In this document: positions 25,306-33,523 of the stretch, piece after piece
How positions within the stretch are numbered: position 1 is the first letter of the stretch
Layout: every line of letters starts with the position of its first letter
Assembly: GCA_963205025.1 (NCBI GenBank)
Contig: CAUJHO010000008.1
Coordinates: forward strand, 1 to 49,361
DNA length: 49,361 bases
Reading direction: 5' to 3'
DNA from: Pseudomonadota bacterium
GTDB lineage: Bacteria > Pseudomonadota > Alphaproteobacteria > Caulobacterales > Caulobacteraceae
Made by a program: the position numbers and the translations under genes
The notes under the pieces: generated by a model
Database searches by the model: none
The model's input: only the letters and a program-made list of their open reading frames with translations
What the model was told of the DNA's origin: nothing

Positions 25306-25590
25306 TCAGTCTTCGTCGAGGATGGCCGCCCAGTCTCGGGCCCCGTGCAGAATCCGGACGACTTCAACGTGATCGGTAACACGATAGAAGATCAGATAGC
25401 TTCCAACGGGCCGCCGCCGCGTTCCGACCTGTTGATCGACGGCGAAGCGCAGGGGGAACTCGGACAGGCCCCTGATCGCGGCAAGGATACGATGGACGAC
25501 CGCCTCAGCTGCCGCAGGGTTGTCTGCGGCAATCGCGGTCTCGATCTCGACCAGGTCGAGCCGCGCCCCCTGGGCGACCCGAACGATCAA
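25306..25590 (-). CDS. ParE/RelE-superfamily toxin
   Basis: A 94-residue toxin of the ParE type, reading RLDLVEIETAIAADNPAAAE, then RRRPVGSYLIFYRV and VEVVRILHGARDW, the typical ParE core. ParE toxins poison DNA gyrase; the target here is inferred. It starts at a TTG that overlaps the antitoxin stop by four bases (TTGA), so its translation should be coupled and kept lower than that of the antitoxin. It ends three bases from the gluQRS start region. Confidence 0.9.
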   Translation of the reverse strand: MIVRVAQGARLDLVEIETAIAADNPAAAEAVVHRILAAIRGLSEFPLRFAVDQQVGTRRRPVGSYLIFYRVTDHVEVVRILHGARDWAAILDED

Positions 25591-25838
25591 GCTGCGTCCC
25601 GCTTGCGGCGGCGTTCAGCGAACTCTGCCTCTAGTTCATCCAGGGTCACAAATCGTCCGGCCTCCAGATCATCGATCCCTTCCTGCAGCTTGGCCCGCAG
25701 TTCCGCCAGCCGGGTCTCGTGTTCCTCGACCAGACGCACGCCGGCGCGCAGCACCTCGCTCTTGGAGCCGTAACGACCCTCTTTCACCAGCCGCTCAACG
25801 ACGGCCTCCAGGGTGCCGAGTTCCACCGTCATCGTCAT
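25587..25838 (-). CDS. ParD-family antitoxin
   Basis: An 83-residue antitoxin. The N-terminal part, MTMTVELGTLEAVVERLVKE followed by GRYGSKSEVLRAGVRLVEE, is the ribbon-helix-helix DNA-binding module of ParD. The charged C-terminal helices (LAELRAKLQEGIDDLEAG, LEAEFAERRRKRD) wrap the toxin. A good GGAGG sits seven bases before the ATG at 25838. It is the first gene of the pair, the normal order for ParDE. A palindrome at 25862-25875 directly upstream is a likely autoregulatory operator. Confidence 0.9.
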   Translation of the reverse strand: MTMTVELGTLEAVVERLVKEGRYGSKSEVLRAGVRLVEEHETRLAELRAKLQEGIDDLEAGRFVTLDELEAEFAERRRKRDAA

Positions 25839-25861
25839 GGCCAGGCCTCCGATCCGACCTA

Positions 25862-25875
25862 ATAATAGATATTAT
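25862..25875. promoter_or_regulatory. Probable ParD operator / -10 region
   Basis: ATAATA-GA-TATTAT is a perfect inverted repeat 24 bases upstream of the antitoxin start and an AT island in GC-rich sequence. It can serve both as -10 element and as a ribbon-helix-helix operator, the usual autoregulation of parDE. Confidence 0.65.
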
Positions 25876-25933
25876 CCCGTCGCCCGGCAATCCGACCCTT
25901 GGGCCGGCGGTGGTCTGGCGCTAAGGCCTCGCC

Positions 25934-26578
25934 ATGCCTGTCCCGCCCACCGATGAGGTCCTGGCCGCCCTTCGGGCCGAGCTGGCCGCGCGCGACCCGG
26001 CCCTGGCCCGCGCCCATGCCGAGGCCCCGGCCCTGTCCTGGCGCGTTCGACCAGGGGGCTTTGAAGGTCTGGTCTGGATGATCGTGGGCCAGCAGGTCTC
26101 GACCGCCTCGGCGGCGGCGATCTGGGCACGGCTCAAGGCGGGGCTGGGGACCGTCACGCCCGAAACGGTCCGGCTCCACGACATCGAGAGCCTGCGGTCG
26201 CTGGGCCTTAGCCTGCCCAAGGCCCGCTATGTCCATGCCCTGGCCGGGGCCGGCTTTGACGGGGCGCATCTGTCGGGCCTCGACGATGCCCTCGCCACCG
26301 AGGCCCTGACGACGCTCAAGGGGATCGGTCGCTGGACCGCCGAGGTCTATCTGATGTTCTGCGAGGCCCGGTCCGACATCTTCCCGTCCGGCGACATCGC
26401 CTTGCAGGAGGCCGTCCGCTGGGCCGATGGCCTCACCGAGCGGCCCGGCCCGGATCAGGTCGCGGCCCGCGCCCGGGCCTGGGGGCCGCATCGTTCGACG
26501 GCGGCGCATCTGTTGTGGGCGTGGTATGGCGCGGTCAGACGCGGCGAGGTTCCGCCCCCCTTGAGGCCCGACAGATGA
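25934..26578 (+). CDS. AlkA-type DNA-3-methyladenine glycosylase
   Basis: A 214-residue HhH-GPD base-excision glycosylase that removes alkylated bases. The helix-hairpin-helix loop is LKGIGRWTAEVYLMF, followed by the catalytic Asp in FPSGDIALQEAVR, as in AlkA. GLVWMIVGQQVSTASAAAIW is the conserved first helix pair. There is no N-terminal AlkA_N domain, so this is the compact form. It overlaps the downstream TRIC-type gene by four bases (ATGA). It is divergent from the ParDE operon. Confidence 0.93.
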   Translation: MPVPPTDEVLAALRAELAARDPALARAHAEAPALSWRVRPGGFEGLVWMIVGQQVSTASAAAIWARLKAGLGTVTPETVRLHDIESLRSLGLSLPKARYVHALAGAGFDGAHLSGLDDALATEALTTLKGIGRWTAEVYLMFCEARSDIFPSGDIALQEAVRWADGLTERPGPDQVAARARAWGPHRSTAAHLLWAWYGAVRRGEVPPPLRPDR

Positions 26579-27231
26579 TCCCTGATCCGACCCCGCTCAT
26601 CGGCCCGACCCTGGTCTTTCTCGACTTCGTCGGCATGGCGGTCTTTGCCGCGACCGGTGCGCTGGCCGGCGCGCGCCTGCGGCAGGATCTGGTGACCATC
26701 ATCTTTTTCGCCGCGGTGACGGGTGTCGGGGGCGGGACGCTGCGCGATCTCCTGATCGGGGCCCCGGTCTTCTGGGTCCATGACTGGCGCTATGTCGCGG
26801 TGGCCACCGCCGTGGCGGTGGTGGTGTGGTTCGTGGGCGGCAAGGGCTGGCGCATGACGGCCCTGCTCTGGCTGGATGCCGCAGGTCTGGCCGCCTATGG
26901 GGTGATCGGAGCCGCCAAGGCCATGGCCTACGGCGTGCCGCCGCTGATCTGTATCGTCATGGGGGCGCTGACGGCCTGTTTCGGCGGGGTGGTGCGCGAT
27001 CTTCTGGCCGGGCAGCCGTCGATCCTGCTCCAGCGCGAGATCACCGTGACGGCCGCGCTGGTGGCGGCGTCGACCTTCGTCGGCTTGCGGATGCTGGACC
27101 TCACCACCTTCGGCGCGGCCACGATGGCGGTGACCCTGGGCTTTGGGATTCGGGCCGGGGCTCTTCATTTCGGCTGGAGTCTGCCGGCCTTCTCGCCGGG
27201 TCAGGCGGAAGGTCCCGAAACACCGTCATAG
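26575..27231 (+). CDS. TRIC/UPF0126 family membrane protein (YicG-like)
   Basis: A 218-residue membrane protein with about seven helices built from two similar halves. Each half has a glycine-rich motif: GVGGGTLRDLLIGAPVFW near residue 52 and FGGVVRDLLAGQPSIL further on, the UPF0126/TRIC channel hallmark. Bacterial TRIC proteins are cation channels by structural evidence; selectivity here is unknown. The ATG at 26575 overlaps the alkA-type stop, so the two are co-translated. Confidence 0.9.
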   Translation: MIPDPTPLIGPTLVFLDFVGMAVFAATGALAGARLRQDLVTIIFFAAVTGVGGGTLRDLLIGAPVFWVHDWRYVAVATAVAVVVWFVGGKGWRMTALLWLDAAGLAAYGVIGAAKAMAYGVPPLICIVMGALTACFGGVVRDLLAGQPSILLQREITVTAALVAASTFVGLRMLDLTTFGAATMAVTLGFGIRAGALHFGWSLPAFSPGQAEGPETPS

Positions 27232-27266
27232 GTGCTTCAAGGTTCTCGGCCTACACTGTGATTCGC

Positions 27267-27285
27267 GCGGGACCCGGCGTCCCGC
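27267..27285. other. Perfect 7-bp hairpin after the TRIC-type gene
   Basis: GCGGGAC (27267-27273) pairs with GTCCCGC (27279-27285) around CCGGC. No U-tract follows, so it may be a weak or factor-dependent terminator, or a leader hairpin of the HNH gene. Confidence 0.5.
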
Positions 27286-27351
27286 AGGGGATCGTGTGTG
27301 ACGGGGGCGTGTCTTCAGTCGTAACGGCGTGACCATTGAGGAGCGGGGCCG

Positions 27352-27915
27352 ATGCAGGTCCTGACCCAGCCGCCCTCGGGCTGGCCGGCGCTCGTGCTGA
27401 ACGCCGACTTCCGGCCGCTGTCCTACTATCCGCTGTCGCTGTGGTCCTGGCAGGACGTCATCAAGGCCGTCTGGCAGGACCGCGTCGAGGTCGTCCAGAC
27501 CTATGACAAGGTGGTGCGCTCCCCGTCGCTGGAATACCGGCTGCCCAGCGTCATCGCCCTGAGGGACTTCATCGCCCAGGACCGCGCCCCGGCCTTCACC
27601 CGTTTCAACCTGTTCCTGCGCGACGAATTCACCTGCCAGTATTGCGGCACCGGCGGCCGCGACATGACCTTCGATCATGTCGTGCCGCGCTCCCAGGGCG
27701 GGCGCACCACCTGGGACAACATCGTCACGGCCTGCGCCCCCTGCAATCTCAGGAAGGGCGGCCGCACGCCGCGTCAGTCAGGGATGCTGCTCATGTCGCG
27801 GCCGGTCCAGCCGACGGCCTGGCAACTGCAAGCCCACGGGCGGCGCTTTCCGCCCCACTTTCTGCACGAAAGCTGGCTCGACTATCTCTACTGGGACATC
27901 GAGCTGGAGCCCTGA
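27352..27915 (+). CDS. HNH endonuclease-domain protein
   Basis: A 187-residue protein with a C-terminal HNH domain: CQYCGTGGRDMTFDHVVPRS (two Cys, then the catalytic His), followed by TTWDNIVTACAPCNLRKGG, with the N residue and second Cys pair. Zinc binding by the four Cys is expected. The N-terminal 85 residues (VLNADFRPLSYYPLSLWSWQ) are shared by many chromosomal HNH proteins of unknown substrate in alphaproteobacteria, so it is probably a housekeeping protein. The stop is followed at once by the stop of the convergent gene, within TGATCA. Confidence 0.92.
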   Translation: MQVLTQPPSGWPALVLNADFRPLSYYPLSLWSWQDVIKAVWQDRVEVVQTYDKVVRSPSLEYRLPSVIALRDFIAQDRAPAFTRFNLFLRDEFTCQYCGTGGRDMTFDHVVPRSQGGRTTWDNIVTACAPCNLRKGGRTPRQSGMLLMSRPVQPTAWQLQAHGRRFPPHFLHESWLDYLYWDIELEP

Positions 27916-28389
27916 TCAGTCCTTGGGCTTGCCGTCGTCCGTCTCGGCTTGCGGCGGGTTGCCATAGGCATAACGTCCCTCGGCGTCGGACGGCACCTGG
28001 ACGACGCGCGGCCCGGCCTCGGGCGGTCTCTGGGTCTGCGCCTCGCCCGGCATCCGCACCTCATAGGGCGGCGGCAGATCCTGCGGGGGCCGGAAGACGA
28101 CGGGACCCGATGAGCGGTCACCCGCCATGGCCCCGTCCCAGGCGTCGCTGAATTCGTCCATCGGGTCGCGCTCGGCCTCCGGGTAGAGCGGCTCGGGAGC
28201 CCAGGCCGGATAGGGCGGCGCGCCCTCGGTGAAGACCTCCTGGGTGCCGACCACGACCCGCTCATCGGTCGTCGTTCCCGCCAGCGGTGGCGTCACGCCC
28301 AGGCCGGCCGCCGCCAGCGCCCCGAAGCCCGCCGCCGCGATCGCGCCGCAGGCCCCGACGATCAACAGGGTTCGATCCGCCGTCTCCAT
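27916..28389 (-). CDS. Hypothetical protein with one N-terminal membrane helix
   Basis: A 157-residue protein starting METADRTLLIVGACGAIAAA with one hydrophobic helix (residues about 8-30), then a proline-, acidic- and glutamine-rich tail of low complexity. This suggests a membrane anchor with a disordered periplasmic or cytoplasmic region. I do not recognise the family. The ATG at 28389 was chosen as directly preceding the membrane helix, with AAGGGG close upstream. It lies 31 bases downstream of pyrD and is likely the last gene of that operon. Confidence 0.65.
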   Translation of the reverse strand: METADRTLLIVGACGAIAAAGFGALAAAGLGVTPPLAGTTTDERVVVGTQEVFTEGAPPYPAWAPEPLYPEAERDPMDEFSDAWDGAMAGDRSSGPVVFRPPQDLPPPYEVRMPGEAQTQRPPEAGPRVVQVPSDAEGRYAYGNPPQAETDDGKPKD

Positions 28390-28420
28390 GCCCCTTGAAC
28401 GCACCGGGTCCCTCACGGTT

Positions 28421-29467
28421 TCACCGCGCCCCGACGGCGGCACTGACCGAGGCGAAGCCGTCGGCCTTCAGCCGCGCGGCCAGGTCGGCCTTGATCCGCG
28501 CCACCAGTCCCGGCCCTTCGAACACCAGGGCCGAATAGAGCTGAACCGCCGAGGCCCCGGCCCGGATCTTGGCATAGGCGTCCGCGCCCGAGGCGATGCC
28601 GCCGACCCCGACCAGCGCCAGCCGCCCGGCACTGGCCTGATGGAACCAGCCCAGCACCTGTGTGGACGGCCCCATCAGGGGGGCCCCGGACAGGCCGCCG
28701 GTTTCGCCGGCAAACCGCGATGTCAGGTTGTCGGGCCGGGCCAGGGTCGTGTTCGAGACGATGATCCCGTCGATGCCGTGGCTGAGACAGGCTTCGACCA
28801 TGCGCCCGGCCTCGGTGTCGGCTATGTCGGGCGCAACCTTTAGGAAGACCGGCGCACGGGGCCCCGTCAGCCGCGAGCGCGCCTCCTGCAGCCGCCCCAG
28901 CAGATCCTCCAGCGCCGCCTCCGACTGGAGGTTTCTGAGGCCCGGCGTATTGGGCGACGAGACATTGACGGCAAAATAGTCGGCCTGGCCCCACAGCCGC
29001 GTCAGGCTGGTGACATAGTCCTGGGTCCGGTCCTGGGCTTCCTTGTTGGCCCCCAGATTGACCCCGACGATGCCGCGGCGCCGCCGGCGCGCCAGATTGG
29101 CGGCAAAGGCGTCCAGGCCGCGATTGTTGAAGCCCATCCGGTTGATGACGGCCCGGTCCTCACTCAGCCGGAAGATGCGCGGGCGCGGATTTCCGGGCTG
29201 GGGCAGGGGTGTCACCCCGCCCAGTTCGATCAGGCCGAAGCCGCAGTCGATCAGGGCGTCGGCGACCCGGGCATCCTTGTCGAAACCGGCGGCCAGCCCG
29301 ACCGGATTGCTGAGGTTAAGCCCCGCCACCTCGACCGCCAGCACCGGGTCGTCCCCGCCGACGTCCTTGGGACCCAGCCCCAAGGCCAGGGCGTCGAGCG
29401 CCAGGCCGTGGGCCGTCTCCGGGTCGAGCCGCCGCAGCAGGGCCGTAGCCAGATCCTGCACCGCCAT
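28421..29467 (-). CDS. pyrD: Dihydroorotate dehydrogenase, class 2
   Basis: PyrD oxidises dihydroorotate to orotate with quinone as acceptor at the inner membrane. The 348-residue length and the N-terminal helical extension (MAVQDLATALLRRLDPETAH) indicate class 2. FMN- and substrate-binding segments are NPVGLAAGFDKDA, INRMGFNNRG, VNVSSPNTPGL with the catalytic Ser, and GVGGIASGADAY. The ATG shares one base with the stop of the upstream DUF952 gene (TGATG). The operon order is methyltransferase, sixA, DUF952, pyrD, hypothetical. Confidence 0.96.
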   Translation of the reverse strand: MAVQDLATALLRRLDPETAHGLALDALALGLGPKDVGGDDPVLAVEVAGLNLSNPVGLAAGFDKDARVADALIDCGFGLIELGGVTPLPQPGNPRPRIFRLSEDRAVINRMGFNNRGLDAFAANLARRRRRGIVGVNLGANKEAQDRTQDYVTSLTRLWGQADYFAVNVSSPNTPGLRNLQSEAALEDLLGRLQEARSRLTGPRAPVFLKVAPDIADTEAGRMVEACLSHGIDGIIVSNTTLARPDNLTSRFAGETGGLSGAPLMGPSTQVLGWFHQASAGRLALVGVGGIASGADAYAKIRAGASAVQLYSALVFEGPGLVARIKADLAARLKADGFASVSAAVGAR

Positions 29468-29805
29468 CAGCCGAAGTCCGCCAGGGCGCTGGCCTCGGCA
29501 TCGACGACCAGGGGCCTGACCTCGACCGCAGCGGCAACCGGTAGCGGGCCGTACAGGTGCGGGAACAGGGCCCCGCCGCGCGACGGCTCCCACACCGGCT
29601 GGGGGTCCAGCCGGTCGGCGTCGATGGTCACCAGCAACAGGTCGGGCCGCCCCGCAAAGTGCTTGCGTGCCGTCTCGCGCAACTGATCGGCTTCGGAGAA
29701 ATGGATGTAGCCGTCGGCCAGATCCACCGCCGATCCACGGAACAGCCCTTCGGCCTCGGCCACCGCCCATTCGCTGCGGCTGAGGATCTTGTAGATCCGT
29801 CTCAC
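29467..29805 (-). CDS. DUF952 family protein
   Basis: A 112-residue protein starting MRRIYKILSRSEWAVAEAEG and containing DGYIHFSEADQLRETARKHF, the DUF952 hallmark, then LLVTIDADRL and LFPHLYGPLPV. The fold is related to ADP-ribosyl-type small domains by my recollection; function unknown. It overlaps sixA upstream by four bases and pyrD downstream by one, so it is tightly coupled within the operon. Confidence 0.88.
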   Translation of the reverse strand: MRRIYKILSRSEWAVAEAEGLFRGSAVDLADGYIHFSEADQLRETARKHFAGRPDLLLVTIDADRLDPQPVWEPSRGGALFPHLYGPLPVAAAVEVRPLVVDAEASALADFG

Positions 29806-30296
29806 GCCAGGTCGCCCGGACGCAGGAAGCCGTCATAGGCCAGCCGGCCCGAACTGTCGGCGGTGTAGATCACGGCCGACCCCGGCGGAAACCCGCCGCT
29901 CAGCCGCTCCAGCGTCGAAGGGGCCGCCGCCTGGTCGATCAGCAGATCCACCGCCAGGCGGTGAACGGCCGGGTTGTGCGCCACCAGCATCAGGCTGCCG
30001 CAATCGTCCTCGATGGTCTCGATCCGATGGCGCAAGGCTGCGGAATCGGCGTCGTAGAGTCCCCGCTCCACCTCGACCACGACGTCTCCGAATGCCCCGC
30101 AAGCGGCCTCCCAGGTCTGCTGCGCGCGCCGGGCGGCCGACACCAGGGCATGATCAGGTCGCGCGCCGCGATCCGCCAGGGCCCGACCGATGCGCTCGGC
30201 ATCGTCCTGTCCGCGCGGCGTCAGGGCACGCCCGACGTCACCGCTCTCGCTGGAGGGCTGGGCTTCGGCATGTCGCATCAGGATCAGTTGGCGCAT
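29802..30296 (-). CDS. SixA-type histidine phosphatase
   Basis: A 164-residue phosphohistidine phosphatase. The catalytic RHG-type triad reads LMRHAEAQ at the start (His9), and the second conserved His lies in MLVAHNPAVHRL. SixA removes phosphate from His of histidine-containing phosphotransfer domains; the substrate here is inferred only from family. The stop overlaps the DUF952 start by four bases; the methyltransferase stop is nine bases upstream. Confidence 0.88.
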   Translation of the reverse strand: MRQLILMRHAEAQPSSESGDVGRALTPRGQDDAERIGRALADRGARPDHALVSAARRAQQTWEAACGAFGDVVVEVERGLYDADSAALRHRIETIEDDCGSLMLVAHNPAVHRLAVDLLIDQAAAPSTLERLSGGFPPGSAVIYTADSSGRLAYDGFLRPGDLA

Positions 30297-30305
30297 GGCT
30301 TCGCA

Positions 30306-31073
30306 CTAGTCGTGTTCGCGCCGGATATCCACGCCTGCAGGGTGCGGCGGTGTCATTCCCGCCGGTTGGGGCTGCAGGGCCTGCGTGCGTCGCGCCCGGA
30401 CGGGGGCGGTCGCCGGTCGCGGCCGCAGGGCCAGCTGGGTCTTGACGGCTTCCAGCAGCACCACCCCGGCGGCACCGGGCACCAGGCGCGCGCCCCACGG
30501 TTCCAGTCCGTCCGCCAGGCCGGCCAGTCGTGCCCAGGGCGGACAGAACAGGGCCTGGGACCAGGCAAACGGCTCCAGCTCGGCTTCGCGCACCAGGCGC
30601 TCAAGCTGGCGACGGCTATAGGGTCGCCCGTCGCCGAAGGGCGTATTCTCGTTGCCGGCCCACAGCCCCCCGCGCCCGGCCACCACCAGCACCAGCCGCC
30701 CGGAGGGCTTCAGCACCCGGCCCAGCTCGCGCACCAGGGCCTGGGGATCGGTCGCCTCCTCGATGGCGTGAACCGCCAGGATGCGGTCAAAGACGCCGGT
30801 GGCAAATGGCAGGGCCGTCTCGTCGACCAGGGCCGTGCGGCTGCGCGCGGACCGGGGCCAGGCCTCGGCCCCCTGCGCGAACGGCATGGCGCACAGGGCC
30901 CGGCGGGCTTCGCGCATGTCCTCCAGCCAGGGCGCGGCATAGCCCAGGCCCAGCACATCCTGGCCGGTCAGGGGGCCCCAGGCATCGTTCAGGCGCGCGC
31001 CGATCAGCCGCACGGCCGTCTGGCCCAGGGCGGAGCCGTAGAAGCTGCGAATCTCGGTCACATCGCGGCGCAT
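30306..31073 (-). CDS. SAM-dependent methyltransferase (class I)
   Basis: A roughly 255-residue protein, first in an operon with sixA and pyrD. The glycine-rich GQDVLGLGYAAPWLE loop binds SAM. FDRILAVHAIEEATDPQALVREL is the post-motif region of the Methyltransf_11 family. The last 40 residues are rich in Pro and Arg and look disordered. The ATG at 31073 was chosen over a GTG one codon upstream because it sits seven bases from a TATATA element, as expected for a leaderless message. The substrate is unknown. Confidence 0.85.
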   Translation of the reverse strand: MRRDVTEIRSFYGSALGQTAVRLIGARLNDAWGPLTGQDVLGLGYAAPWLEDMREARRALCAMPFAQGAEAWPRSARSRTALVDETALPFATGVFDRILAVHAIEEATDPQALVRELGRVLKPSGRLVLVVAGRGGLWAGNENTPFGDGRPYSRRQLERLVREAELEPFAWSQALFCPPWARLAGLADGLEPWGARLVPGAAGVVLLEAVKTQLALRPRPATAPVRARRTQALQPQPAGMTPPHPAGVDIRREHD

Positions 31074-31078
31074 CACGA

Positions 31079-31088
31079 CCTATATAGG
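31079..31088. promoter_or_regulatory. Palindromic -10 between two divergent genes
   Basis: CCTATATAGG is a perfect ten-base palindrome in a 19-base gap. TATATA ends six bases before the A of the gloB ATG on one strand and seven bases before the A of the methyltransferase ATG on the other. This is the spacing expected if both messages begin at their start codon. Neither gene has a Shine-Dalgarno sequence. Confidence 0.6.
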
Positions 31089-31092
31089 CGAT

Positions 31093-31842
31093 ATGACCCT
31101 ATCCATCCGTCAATTCCCCTGCCTGGTCGACAACTACGGCTTTCTGGTGCGCGACGACGCCACCGGCCAGGTCGCGGCGATCGACACGCCGGACGCCGAG
31201 GCCATCCTGGCCGACCTGGACGCCAGCGGCTGGGGGCGACTTGACTGTATATACAATACTCATTGGCATCCCGATCATGCCGGCGGCAATGCGCGGCTGA
31301 AAGAGGTGACCGGCTGCACCATCATCGGCCCTCAGGAGGTCACCCGCATCGCTCCCCTGGATCAGGCCGTGGCCGGGGGCGACGAGGTCCGTCTGGGAGA
31401 AACGACCTTCAGGATTCTCGATGTCGGGGGTCATACGCTCGGCCACATCGCCTGGTGGTCGCCCGAGGCCGGGGCCGCCTTCGTCGGTGACAGCCTGTTT
31501 GTCCTGGGCTGTGGCCGCATGTTTGAGGGCACCCCGGAACAGTTCTGGGCCGGCCTGCAGCGGCTGGCGGCCCTGCCGCCGGAAACCACCGTCCATTGCG
31601 CCCACGAATATTCGCAAGGCAATGCCCGCTTCGCCCTCAGCGTTGACGACGACCCGGCGGTCACGGCGCGCGCCGAGGTTATCTTCAGCCTGCGCCAGCG
31701 GGGGCTGCCGACCGTGCCGACAACGATCGGTCTGGAGCGGGCGACCAATCCGTTTCTGCGGGCACCGGACCTGAGGCCGGGCCTCGATGCGGTGGCGGCC
31801 TTTGCCGATATCAGGGCCGCCAAGGACGGCTTCAAGGGCTAG
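31093..31842 (+). CDS. gloB: Hydroxyacylglutathione hydrolase / glyoxalase II
   Basis: A 249-residue metallo-beta-lactamase-fold hydrolase of S-lactoylglutathione, the second step of methylglyoxal detoxification. The binuclear-metal motif THWHPDH is at residues 56-62, followed by the GHTLGHIAWW, GDSLFVLGCGR and CAHEYSQGN segments with the remaining His and Asp ligands. The C-terminal HAGH_C helices with RATNPFLR are present. The start at 31093 has no Shine-Dalgarno sequence and lies just after TATATA. The stop overlaps the convergent DUF4908 gene by four bases. Confidence 0.94.
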   Translation: MTLSIRQFPCLVDNYGFLVRDDATGQVAAIDTPDAEAILADLDASGWGRLDCIYNTHWHPDHAGGNARLKEVTGCTIIGPQEVTRIAPLDQAVAGGDEVRLGETTFRILDVGGHTLGHIAWWSPEAGAAFVGDSLFVLGCGRMFEGTPEQFWAGLQRLAALPPETTVHCAHEYSQGNARFALSVDDDPAVTARAEVIFSLRQRGLPTVPTTIGLERATNPFLRAPDLRPGLDAVAAFADIRAAKDGFKG

Positions 31843-32645
31843 CCGAGGGCGCGGGCGACCCGGGCCGAGGAGGGACGACCGGCGGCCCCCAGTCGTGGGG
31901 CCACCGTCACCATCAGGGTTTCGCCGTTGCGGCGCACGTCCGGCCCCGGTCCGGCGGCGATCACGATGCTTCTGAGGCCGGCCAGGCGCTCGCGCCCGGC
32001 CCTGGACTGGCCGACGCGGACAATGCCGTCGACGGCCACGGTGGCGGCATCGCCGAAGGTGTTGGCCGCCGACGCATCCACCGCGCGCGCCGTGATCTCG
32101 AAATCGGTGCCAATGGCCTGTCCGCCGCGCACGGATTCACGAACGAAGTGTCTGAGCAGCACGCGAATGTCGTGTTCGGGCAGGCGCAGTCGCGCCGCCT
32201 CGCCGGTGACCGCACACGGCAGGCCTCCGGGAGCCGCCGAAGTATAGAGGGTCAGGCCGCCCAGGCGCGTCGCGCGCAGCACGACCTCGCCGATGTCGTT
32301 GCGGAAATAGATGTCGCCCCTGAGGCCCGCAGACGGCCGCAGCGCCCAGATCTCGGTCGAGCCGTCGAACCGCAGCAGCGGCCGCGTCCCAGCCTGATCC
32401 AGCACGAAGGACGGTCCGCCCTGGCTGACGAATCGGCCGACCTCGACTTCGCGACGCTGGCGGCTGCCCCCCAGGATTCGATCCCGCAGCGACGATCGGT
32501 CCTGGTTCAGAACCGGCGTCAGCAGGGCGTTCAGATCGATCCGCAGATCCAGCCGCTCGGCGCGCGCAGGCGCCGCGACAGTCCCGACTGCACAGGCAAT
32601 CAGGACCGCCAGCAACCAGACAAAACTGCGCGCGGCTTTGATCAT
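31839..32645 (-). CDS. Exported DUF4908 family protein
   Basis: A 268-residue protein with a clear cleavable signal peptide (MIKAARSFVWLLAVLIACAV, ending near APARA). The mature part is largely beta: RFVSQGGPSFVLDQAGTRPL, LLRFDGSTEIWALRPS and GDIYFRNDIGEVVLRATRLG. I assign it to DUF4908, a family I know mainly from Caulobacterales; role unknown, location probably periplasm or outer-membrane side. It precedes phaB by 55 bases on the same strand but is downstream of it. Confidence 0.75.
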   Translation of the reverse strand: MIKAARSFVWLLAVLIACAVGTVAAPARAERLDLRIDLNALLTPVLNQDRSSLRDRILGGSRQRREVEVGRFVSQGGPSFVLDQAGTRPLLRFDGSTEIWALRPSAGLRGDIYFRNDIGEVVLRATRLGGLTLYTSAAPGGLPCAVTGEAARLRLPEHDIRVLLRHFVRESVRGGQAIGTDFEITARAVDASAANTFGDAATVAVDGIVRVGQSRAGRERLAGLRSIVIAAGPGPDVRRNGETLMVTVAPRLGAAGRPSSARVARALG

Positions 32646-32700
32646 CCAGCGATCAGTGAAGGCTCAGCGAGGCAGATTTACGGCGATGCGGTGCCGTGGT

Positions 32701-33426
32701 TCAGCCCAGCATATACTGGCCGCCATTGGCCGAGATGGTCGATCCGGTGATGAAGCTGGCGTCGTCGCGCACCAGGAAGGCCACGCAGGCGGCGATTTCC
32801 TCGGCCTCGCCCAGACGCGCCACCGGAATGTTGCCGACGATGGCGGCCATCACGTTTTCCGGGATGGAATCCATCATCTCGGTGTTGATGTAGCCCGGCG
32901 CGACGCAGTTCACGGTAATGCCCTTGCGGGCGTTTTCCTGTGCCAGGGCCTTGGTGAAGCCGATCATCCCGGCCTTGGCGGCGGAATAGTTGGTCTGGCC
33001 GGCCTGGCCCTTCTGGCCGTTGATCGAGCTGATGTTGACGATGCGGCCGAAGTTGCGCTCGCGCATGCCCTCGATGACCTGACGGGTCATGTTGAACAGG
33101 CTGTCCATATTGACGCTGACGACCTGGCTCCACTGCTCGGGCTGCATCTTGTGGAAGAAGCCGTCGCGGGTGATGCCGGCGTTGTTGACCAGGATTTCGA
33201 CCGGGCCGAAGCGTTCCTCGACCTCGGCGACGGCGCGCTGGCAGTCCTCGAACTTCCCGACATTGCCCTTGACCACCATGATGTCCAGCTCATCGGCGGT
33301 GGCGCGCGCGGCGTCATCATTGCCGGAATAGCCGGCTGCGACGTTGAAGCCATCGGCCTTCAGACGCGCCGAAATCGCGCGGCCGATGCCGCGGGTACCA
33401 CCGGTGACGAGAGCCGTACGGGCCAT
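32701..33426 (-). CDS. phaB: Acetoacetyl-CoA reductase PhaB
   Basis: PhaB reduces acetoacetyl-CoA to (R)-3-hydroxybutyryl-CoA with NADPH, the PHB monomer step. The 241-residue SDR has TGGTRGIG near residues 8-15, NNAG in the middle, and the catalytic triad in SSINGQKGQAGQTNYSAAKA (Ser, Tyr, Lys). The VAPGYINTEMM segment is the usual C-terminal dinucleotide loop. It starts with a GGGAGTT-type ribosome-binding sequence just upstream. Upstream on the same strand are mepA and phaA, giving a phaA-mepA-phaB order. Confidence 0.95.
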   Translation of the reverse strand: MARTALVTGGTRGIGRAISARLKADGFNVAAGYSGNDDAARATADELDIMVVKGNVGKFEDCQRAVAEVEERFGPVEILVNNAGITRDGFFHKMQPEQWSQVVSVNMDSLFNMTRQVIEGMRERNFGRIVNISSINGQKGQAGQTNYSAAKAGMIGFTKALAQENARKGITVNCVAPGYINTEMMDSIPENVMAAIVGNIPVARLGEAEEIAACVAFLVRDDASFITGSTISANGGQYMLG

Positions 33427-33447
33427 GGGAGTTCCTCTCTGTGTCGC

Positions 33448-33470
33448 CAGGCGCCTCTTGCGGACGCCTG
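33448..33470. other. Hairpin between mepA-type gene and phaB
   Basis: CAGGCG (33448-33453) pairs with CGCCTG (33465-33470) with an 11-base loop, in the 97-base gap that separates the endopeptidase stop from phaB. It may be a leader element of phaB or an attenuator. Confidence 0.5.
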
Positions 33471-33523
33471 TTCTTTGAACGCCTTAGCGTGCCGGGCGGT
33501 TTCGGTGAAGGTCTGATCGGCGG

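Noticed and set aside
27352..27915. HNH gene as a mobile homing nuclease or part of a defence island
   Set aside because: It has the N-terminal domain of common chromosomal HNH proteins and no intron, intein, integrase or defence neighbours.
28421..29836. Long version of pyrD starting far upstream
   Set aside because: The extra 120 residues are the out-of-frame DUF952 region; class 2 PyrD starts at 29467, coupled to the DUF952 stop.
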